NCBI GenBank assembly: GCA_966252075.1
Contig: CBINNP010000046.1
Coordinates: 1-17,449, forward strand
Length of the DNA stretch: 17,449 bases
Direction: 5' to 3'
Source: Solimonas sp966252075
Lineage (GTDB): Bacteria > Pseudomonadota > Gammaproteobacteria > Nevskiales > Nevskiaceae
Below, one piece after another: positions 14,080 to 17,449 of the stretch. The first letter of the stretch is position 1; each line of letters opens with the position of its first letter. The translations under genes were made by a program, and so were the position numbers. Below the pieces are notes generated by a model. That model was given only the letters and a program-made list of their open reading frames with translations, ran no database searches and was not told the DNA's origin.

Positions 14080-14814
14080 TCACTGCCAGTCGCCCCACAA
14101 GGCCTGCAGCGCCGCCAGCGCAGCGACGCCGGCCGTCTCGGTGCGCAGCACGCGCGGGCCCATGCGGATGCCGGTGAAGCCGGCGGCGTGCGCGCGCTGC
14201 AGCTCGTGCTCGCTCAGGCCGCCTTCGGGGCCGACCAGCAGGGTCACCGGTCCGCGCGGCGGCGGCAGCTCGCGCAGGCCGTGGCGGCCTTGCGGGTCCA
14301 GCGTCAGGCGCTCGCCGGGCGCCGCCTCGGCGTCGAGCCAGCTCGGCAGCGCGACGGCATCGGCCAGCGGCGGCACGCGCGTGCGGCCGGACTGCTCACA
14401 GGCGCTGATGATGACGCCGCGCCAGTGTTCGAGCTTCTTGTCCATGCGCTCGGCATCGAGCCGCACCACGCTGCGCGAGGACAGCAGCGGCACGATGCGC
14501 GTGACGCCCAGCTCGACCGCCTTCTGCAGCGTGTAGTCCATGCGCTCGCCCTTGGACACGCACTGCGCCAGCGTCAGGTCGAGCGGCGATTCGCGGTCCA
14601 CCGCGACGTGGCGGTCGAGCCGCGCGGTGGCACTGCGCTTGTGCACCTCGACCAGTTCGGCCGCGTACTCGCCGCCGCTGCCGTCGAAGGCGACGAAGCG
14701 GTCGCCGGCGCGCAGCCGCAGCACCTGGATCAGGTGGCGGAAAGCGTCCTCGGGCAGTTGCAGCGGGAGGTCGGCGGCGAGGGGAACGTCGAAGTGGATG
14801 CGGGCTGCGCTCAT
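14080..14814 (-). CDS. rsmE: 16S rRNA (uracil-1498-N3)-methyltransferase
   Basis: A 244-aa SPOUT-class enzyme methylating U1498 of 16S rRNA. The start at ATG 14814 (MSAARIHFDV) gives the family's N-terminal PUA-like domain (HLIQVLRLRAGDRFVAFDGSGGEY). The frame remains open upstream to 15057, but that region belongs to the sterol-desaturase gene on the same strand. The SPOUT features are LAQCVSKGERMDYTLQKAVELGVTRIVPLLSSRSVV, ISACEQSGRTRVP, and the knot signatures LLVGPEGGLSEHEL and MGPRVLRTETA at the C-terminus. No strong Shine-Dalgarno is visible. It lies 49 bp after the sterol-desaturase gene, so co-transcription is possible but the functions look unrelated. No prmA or gshB, its common partners, are in view. 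Confidence 0.95.
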   Translation of the reverse strand: MSAARIHFDVPLAADLPLQLPEDAFRHLIQVLRLRAGDRFVAFDGSGGEYAAELVEVHKRSATARLDRHVAVDRESPLDLTLAQCVSKGERMDYTLQKAVELGVTRIVPLLSSRSVVRLDAERMDKKLEHWRGVIISACEQSGRTRVPPLADAVALPSWLDAEAAPGERLTLDPQGRHGLRELPPPRGPVTLLVGPEGGLSEHELQRAHAAGFTGIRMGPRVLRTETAGVAALAALQALWGDWQ

Positions 14815-14863
14815 GGGCGGCAAGGATACGCCAGCCCGCGCCTGCGGCACGGGCGCGCAGGCT

Positions 14864-15640
14864 TCAGCGAGGTCTCTGGTTCTCGCGGATGGCGTCGCGA
14901 GAAACGTCCCGCCCGCGCAGCATGTCGACGACGCGCCGCGAAGCGCCGGGGTAGAAGCCCGCTTCTCCGGCGAAGTCAGATGGATTGTCGAAGCTGCCGA
15001 ACAGCAGATCGAAGATCGGCAGGTCCGAATAGTTGCCCATGTGCAGGCCGCGCGCATGGTGGCGCGAATGACTTTCGGGCCGCTGCACGATATAGCCGAG
15101 CCAGCGCGGCGTGCGAATGTTGGCGTGCTGGAACAGTGACAGGAAGCTGGTGGTCAGCAGCACGATGGTTGTTGCCTGCGGCGTGATGCCGACCAGCAGG
15201 GTCAGGCAGAGGCTGGACAGCAGGATCCAGCCCAGCATGTCGAAGGGGCTGAACCAGAAGGCCCCCGGCACATCCAGTCGTTCGGCGCTGTGATGCATCT
15301 GGTGGAAGATGCGCCACAGCAGATCGGAGCCGTGCATCGCGCGGTGCCAGCAGTACACGCCGCCTTCGTAGATCAGCAGGCCGGCCAGTGCGCCGCCGTA
15401 ATCGCCGAGCGCGTTCAAATCGAAGAGCTGCCAGCGGATGAGCGCTTCGTTCCACAGCAGCGGCAGGTAGCTCGATGCGAAGAAGAACGCCAGGAACGCG
15501 GCCAGCCCGCGCCACAGCCAGCCGCGCACCGGCGGCAGCGATCGCGCCGGCAGCAGGCGCTCCCAGGCGAGCAGGACGGCGAACAGCGTGAATATCGTCA
15601 GCGAAATGGGGTCCAGCAGCAGCTGGATCGGGCTTGGCAT
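14864..15640 (-). CDS. Sterol desaturase / fatty acid hydroxylase family membrane protein
   Basis: A 258-aa integral membrane di-iron oxygenase-type protein. It has hydrophobic segments at about 10-26, 45-62, 84-97, 136-152 and 156-170, with the family's His clusters between them: HRAMH (99-103), HQMHH (113-117), H172, and HSRHH (191-195). The set matches the eight-His metal site of the superfamily, which hydroxylates or desaturates lipid substrates. The actual substrate (sterol, hopanoid, carotenoid or fatty acid) cannot be told from the sequence. I used ATG 15640; a TTG at 15661 would add seven residues. The gene is divergent from a GlxA-type AraC regulator, with a 98-bp shared intergenic region, so that regulator may control it. 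Downstream rsmE is 49 bp away. Confidence 0.9.
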   Translation of the reverse strand: MPSPIQLLLDPISLTIFTLFAVLLAWERLLPARSLPPVRGWLWRGLAAFLAFFFASSYLPLLWNEALIRWQLFDLNALGDYGGALAGLLIYEGGVYCWHRAMHGSDLLWRIFHQMHHSAERLDVPGAFWFSPFDMLGWILLSSLCLTLLVGITPQATTIVLLTTSFLSLFQHANIRTPRWLGYIVQRPESHSRHHARGLHMGNYSDLPIFDLLFGSFDNPSDFAGEAGFYPGASRRVVDMLRGRDVSRDAIRENQRPR

Positions 15641-15738
15641 GGCGCGGGGGCTCGGCTTCAATGGAGGGGAGCGCGACGATAGGCGCGCGCGCCTTTCCCC
15701 TCTACGGACATTTCGGCAAGCAATCCGACGATTCGGCC

Positions 15739-16770
15739 ATGCGTGAAGTGGTGCACAGACCTCGTATCGCGATCCTGGCGCAGCCGGACGTCAGTGCCTC
15801 CGCCGTCTACGGCATGTACGACTTGTTCAAGGCGGCAGGCCGCGACTGGGGCCTGATCGTCGACGGTCGCGCCGGGGCAGACTTGCTGGCCCCGATGATC
15901 GTCGCGCGTTCCGCGCAACCGCTGACGGTCGCCAACGGACTCACGCTTGTGCCGCACGCCAGCCTCGATGACGGCCCGCTGCCCGACATCGTCTGTGTGC
16001 CGGAGCTGGCGATAGCGCCGCACGAGCCGCTGGCCGGCCGTTTCTCAGCGGAGGTCGGCTGGCTGCGCCGCTGTCATGCCGGTGGCGCGGTCCTGGCGGC
16101 GGCGTGCTCCGGGGCCGTGCTGCTTGCCGAGGCCGGCCTGCTCGACGGCCACGAGGCGACCACACACTGGGCGTTCTGCGATTTGCTGCGGGCGCAGTAC
16201 CCGGCGGTCACGGTCCGCGAGCAGCGCGCGCTGGTGATCTCCGGCGAAGGTCAGCGACTGGTGATGGCGGGCGGCGGCACATCCTGGCTCGATCTCGCGC
16301 TGTACCTGATTGCGCGCAGCGCCGGCGTCGAAGCGGCGATGCAGGTCGCACGCATCAATCTGATCGACTGGCATGCGATCGGCCAGCAGCCTTATGCGCG
16401 GCTCGCGCGCACGCGGCAGGTCGACGATGCCGTGATCGGACGCTGCCAGGTCTGGATCGCCGAGCACTACCAGGAGCCCGCGCCGGTCGCCGCCATGGTG
16501 CGGCACAGTGGTCTGGCGGAGCGCTCGTTCAAGCGGCGCTTCCAGCTCGCTACCGGCATGGCGCCACTCGAGTACGTGCATACGCTGCGGCTCGAAGAAG
16601 CCAAGCAGATGCTGGAGGCCGGCGACGAGCCGATCGAGCGGATCGCCGCCGCCGTGGGCTATGAAGACGCCGGTTTCTTCAGCCAGTTGTTCCGCCGTCG
16701 GGTCAAGCTCTCGCCGGCCCAGTATCGCAAGCGCTTCGGCGCCATGCGCCGCGCCTTGCAAGGCGGCTGA
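15739..16770 (+). CDS. GlxA-type AraC-family transcriptional regulator (DJ-1/PfpI-like sensor)
   Basis: 343 aa from ATG 15739. The frame is open back to 15634, but that extension overlaps the divergent gene's start and is not protein-like. Residues ~8-190 form a DJ-1/PfpI-like domain: RIAILAQPDVSASAVYGMYDLF, DIVCVPEL, and the nucleophile-elbow region AAACSGAVLLAEAGLLDG with C123. Residues ~236-336 are the AraC double helix-turn-helix: LAERSFKRRFQLATGMAPLEYVHTLRLEEAKQMLE and GYEDAGFFSQLFRRRVKLSPAQYRKRF. Such regulators usually sense a small metabolite and activate adjacent genes; the divergent sterol-desaturase-family gene is the obvious candidate. The ligand is unknown. C123 sits in the family's usual place, but enzymatic activity is not typical of GlxA regulators. 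Confidence 0.92.
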   Translation: MREVVHRPRIAILAQPDVSASAVYGMYDLFKAAGRDWGLIVDGRAGADLLAPMIVARSAQPLTVANGLTLVPHASLDDGPLPDIVCVPELAIAPHEPLAGRFSAEVGWLRRCHAGGAVLAAACSGAVLLAEAGLLDGHEATTHWAFCDLLRAQYPAVTVREQRALVISGEGQRLVMAGGGTSWLDLALYLIARSAGVEAAMQVARINLIDWHAIGQQPYARLARTRQVDDAVIGRCQVWIAEHYQEPAPVAAMVRHSGLAERSFKRRFQLATGMAPLEYVHTLRLEEAKQMLEAGDEPIERIAAAVGYEDAGFFSQLFRRRVKLSPAQYRKRFGAMRRALQGG

Positions 16771-16819
16771 ACGCGGCCGTCGCCGTGGCGGCGCCGGTGC
16801 CCGAGGCTGTTGCGCTGAC

Positions 16820-16848
16820 TTGGCAGTGACGAAAACCTGCGCTTGAAT
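16820..16848 (+). promoter_or_regulatory. Sigma-70-like promoter for the S41-peptidase lipoprotein
   Basis: TTGGCA (16820-16825, 5 of 6 bases of TTGACA), a 17-bp spacer, and TTGAAT (16843-16848, 4 of 6 of TATAAT). A start near 16855 would leave about 30 nt before ATG 16886 but only about 7 nt before ATG 16862, which helps choose the later start. Confidence 0.5.
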
Positions 16849-16885
16849 GCGGCGGACCCGTATGGGATCTGCTCGGACCCTCGTC

Positions 16886-17449
16886 ATGACCCGCCTTGCC
16901 GCACAGAAGTCGCGCCAGCCGGCGCGCCACTTGATCGCGCTGGCGATGCTGCTGTTGACGGCTTGCGGCGGCGGTGGCGGCAGCGGCGATGACCGTTCGC
17001 TGTGGGAGCAGCGCACCGCGCGGTCGGCGGTGTATGCCGCGCAGTGCGCCGCCCCGCGCAGCGGCACGGACCCGTTCAGCGCTCAGCCGTACCCGGACCG
17101 GCAGGGCAGCCTCGACGACGAGAAGCGCTGGCTGCGGACCTACCTGGACGAGATCTATCTCTGGTATCGGGAGATTCCCGGCGTCGATCCGGCGCCGTAC
17201 ACCGCCGCGGCCTACGGCAGCTCGTACGCAGCGCTCGACGGCTATTTCGAGGCGCTGAAGACGCCGGCGCTCACCGCCTCGGGGAAACGGAAAGACCGGT
17301 TCAGCTTCACCTACCCGACCTACGAGTGGAACGCGCAATCGCTGGAAGGCGTGTCGCTCGGCTACGGCTGGCTCGTGCTGCTGCGGCCCAACCGGCCGCC
17401 GCGCGAGGCGGTGGTCGCCTACACCGATGCCGGTTCGCCGGCGGCCGCG
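16886..17449 (+). CDS. S41-family peptidase lipoprotein (partial; C-terminus beyond window end)
   Basis: 188 codons are visible before the window ends. From ATG 16886 there is an N-terminal signal with lipobox LLTAC (Cys at residue 27) followed by a Gly-rich tether, GGGGGSGDD, so the protein should be a lipoprotein. The sequence after it has features I recognise from S41 (C-terminal-processing-like) peptidases of Gammaproteobacteria: LDDEKRWLRTYLDEIYLWYREIP, GYFEALKTP, and TASGKRKDRFSFTYPTYEW. It then enters a PDZ-like domain (GVSLGYGWLV, AVVAYTDAGSPAA). The catalytic Ser/Lys lies beyond the window, so activity cannot be judged. In-frame ATG 16862 would add eight residues but sits too close to the predicted transcription start. 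No functional link to the upstream regulator gene is evident. Confidence 0.8.
   Translation, partial: MTRLAAQKSRQPARHLIALAMLLLTACGGGGGSGDDRSLWEQRTARSAVYAAQCAAPRSGTDPFSAQPYPDRQGSLDDEKRWLRTYLDEIYLWYREIPGVDPAPYTAAAYGSSYAALDGYFEALKTPALTASGKRKDRFSFTYPTYEWNAQSLEGVSLGYGWLVLLRPNRPPREAVVAYTDAGSPAAA

Overview
This is a high-GC, densely packed bacterial chromosomal window. All recognisable genes belong to families common in Proteobacteria, and a Gammaproteobacterium of the Nevskiales/Xanthomonadales type is my best guess. That guess rests on the CopL-like protein in front of a copper operon, the FisR-type sulfide module and the high GC. It is an inference, not a proof. I see no rRNA, tRNA, CRISPR, insertion sequence or phage gene, and no gene-free stretch over 300 bases. 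The longest non-coding stretch is 7377-7633 (257 bp), and it is packed with regulatory signals.

Layout. (1) 1-2404, minus strand: a metal (probably copper) module, read in the order CopL-like metal-binding protein, TolC/CzcC-type outer-membrane lipoprotein with a His-rich tail, and Tat-exported multicopper oxidase (cut by the window edge). (2) 2461-5535: housekeeping genes: tag (3-methyladenine glycosylase I, minus), then zwf (glucose-6-phosphate dehydrogenase) and an RluA-family pseudouridine synthase (plus, probably one operon). (3) 5542-5949: a small membrane-anchored protein of unknown function, minus. (4) 6060-11042: a complete sulfide-detoxification module. A FisR-like sigma-54 activator faces an operon of persulfide dioxygenase, a DUF442-sulfide:quinone oxidoreductase fusion, and a TauE/SafE exporter. 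The divergent intergenic region carries a good sigma-54 -24/-12 promoter, an upstream array of ACTGCCAG-type repeats and a very AT-rich spacer. (5) 11066-14814, minus: an archaeal-style SAM methyltransferase, a dihydroorotase of the QVHFREPG subtype, an exported protein of unknown function and RsmE, with a candidate intrinsic terminator after rsmE. (6) 14864-16770: a divergent pair, a sterol-desaturase-family membrane enzyme (minus) and a GlxA-type AraC regulator (plus). (7) 16820-17449: a sigma-70-like promoter and the N-terminal part of an S41-type peptidase lipoprotein, cut by the window end.

How the genes work together. The sulfide module reads as a pathway. SQR oxidises H2S to a persulfide with electrons to quinone, PDO oxidises persulfide to sulfite, and TauE can export sulfite or another sulfur anion. 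FisR has three N-terminal cysteines at the spacing known for persulfide sensing and would switch the operon on through sigma-54 RNA polymerase. The most interesting feature is that the DUF442 domain, which in the BigR-operon Blh proteins is attached to the dioxygenase, is here fused to the SQR. It keeps a rhodanese-like CRSGMRS loop, so it may act as a sulfur-relay domain between the two enzymes.
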